A stretch of 5,547 bases of DNA from CF-72 sp051006215 (lineage in GTDB: Bacteria; Chloroflexota; UBA6077; CF-72). The notes beneath the pieces were generated by a model. The model saw only the letters and a program-made list of their open reading frames with translations. It did not search any database and was not told the origin of the DNA. Within the stretch, counting starts at the first letter, position 1. Every line of letters starts with the position of its first letter. The translations under genes were made by a program, and so were the position numbers. The stretch spans positions 1-5,547 of the forward strand of contig JBPCIO010000121.1 of assembly GCA_051006215.1 (NCBI GenBank), read 5' to 3'. This document shows positions 4,750 to 5,547 of the stretch, in pieces.

Positions 4750-5547
4750 CAAGCGACGCCGGCGGGTACTCCCGCCAGAGCCTCGGCGACGACGCGCCAG
4801 ACCTCGCGATGCAGGACGACGTTGCGTGCTCGCTCAGTCGGCACTTCGACGACCTGCAGTCCGCCGCGGCCCAAACCGTCTGCGACCGCTAACGCGAGCG
4901 CTGGCCAGTCCTGAACCCGCGCGAATCGCCCCCCATACCCCTCCACGAATGGCTGAAAATCGAGCCCATGCGGCGTGCCGAACAAGACCTCGAAATCCAC
5001 CTCCGGCGCGTCTGCCTGGGGCAAGAACGAGAAGATGCCACCCCCGTCGTTGTTGATGAGCACCACCAGCAGGTCCAGGTGATGCTTGCGCGCGGCGAGC
5101 AGGGCATTGAGATCATGGTAGAAGGACACGTCGCCAATCACGAGCACCGCGCGTCCGACCCCAGCCGCGCTCGCCCCAAGGGCGCTCGACACCACGCCGT
5201 CGATACCGTTTGCGCCGCGGTTCGCCAGACACCGGAGTGGCTGCTTCGAGGTCGGCCAAAAGCTGTCCAGGTCACGTACGGGCATGCTGTTGCCGACATA
5301 TAGCAGGGTGCCTGCTTGGAGCATTGCCGACAGGCGGGCAAATACTTTGCCTTCGAAGAGCTCGTCGACCCCATCCAGATGTTCGGCGATCGCGCTGCGA
5401 GTGGTGGCGTTGGTGGTCAACCAGGTAGCCGCCCATGCACGCACGTACGGGCTGTGTGGCGGCAATGCGCTCGCGAGCGCATCACACAGCAGGCCCGGAT
5501 CGACGTGCAGCAGCACGCCAGCGAGCCCGGCTGGGTCCCGCCAGCCG
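4749..5547 (-). CDS. menD: MenD, SEPHCHC synthase, C-terminal part (continues beyond the right edge)
   Basis: MenD is a thiamine diphosphate enzyme that joins the succinic semialdehyde unit from 2-oxoglutarate to isochorismate, the first committed step of menaquinone synthesis. About 265 codons are visible and the frame is open at the window edge, where GWRDPAGLAG precedes VLLHVDPGLL; the GTG at 5516 is therefore internal, not a start. Visible landmarks in order are GNSMPVRDLDSF, NRGANGIDGVVSSALG, the ThDP/Mg motif beginning GDVSFYHDLNALLAA and ending LINNDGGGIFSFLPQ, and FEVLFGTPHGLDF. These are the characteristic blocks of the MenD pyrophosphate-binding domain. The N-terminal pyrimidine-binding domain lies outside the window. 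It ends with TGA in the TGATG overlap with menH, so the two form an operon. Confidence 0.95.
   Translation of the reverse strand, partial: GWRDPAGLAGVLLHVDPGLLCDALASALPPHSPYVRAWAATWLTTNATTRSAIAEHLDGVDELFEGKVFARLSAMLQAGTLLYVGNSMPVRDLDSFWPTSKQPLRCLANRGANGIDGVVSSALGASAAGVGRAVLVIGDVSFYHDLNALLAARKHHLDLLVVLINNDGGGIFSFLPQADAPEVDFEVLFGTPHGLDFQPFVEGYGGRFARVQDWPALALAVADGLGRGGLQVVEVPTERARNVVLHREVWRVVAEALAGVPAGVA

Noticed and set aside
1..5547. CRISPR arrays, insertion sequences, tRNA or rRNA genes, phage or defence genes
   Set aside because: No direct-repeat array, transposase motif, terminal inverted repeat, cloverleaf or rRNA-like stretch was seen on either strand. The content is ordinary metabolism and regulation.

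Overview
The window is GC-rich, densely packed bacterial chromosome with housekeeping genes and no visible mobile elements. A T-box leader, a menaquinone pathway, a LexA with the GAAC-N4-GTTC type of operator, and a LexA recognition helix reading SSTSVVDYN together point to Chloroflexota. Actinobacteria or another T-box-bearing, GC-rich lineage are weaker alternatives. This placement is inferred from motifs and was not tested by a search.

Left part (1-2263). The first 109 bases hold the 5' end of a leftward gene whose product resembles the start of a PNPOx-like split-barrel flavoprotein. Facing away from it is a rightward unit: a probable promoter (121-149), a long T-box riboswitch (about 160-441) with an isoleucine specifier (ATC) and a textbook intrinsic terminator, then ilvB, the catalytic subunit of acetolactate synthase. 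Uncharged tRNA-Ile should open the terminator and switch on the first common step of branched-chain amino acid synthesis. No ilvN or ilvC follows; ilvB ends against a convergent gene.

Right part (2188-5547, all leftward). Reading in the direction of transcription: the C-terminal part of menD (entering from the right edge), menH (coupled to menD through TGATG), lexA, and an NAD kinase-like gene (nadK). menD and menH carry out consecutive steps of classical menaquinone synthesis. lexA has its own strong promoter, which begins on the menH stop codon and has a perfect LexA box at the expected transcription start, so lexA should be autoregulated. nadK lies 52 bases downstream of lexA without an obvious promoter and probably shares the lexA transcript. 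It keeps the GGDGT core but departs from the family at three other motifs, and its tail overlaps the end of ilvB by 76 bp.

I do not see an undescribed system here. The points most worth a second look are the compact lexA control region, the divergent NAD kinase motifs with possible SOS co-transcription, and the stand-alone isoleucine-T-box ilvB with an ambiguous start codon.
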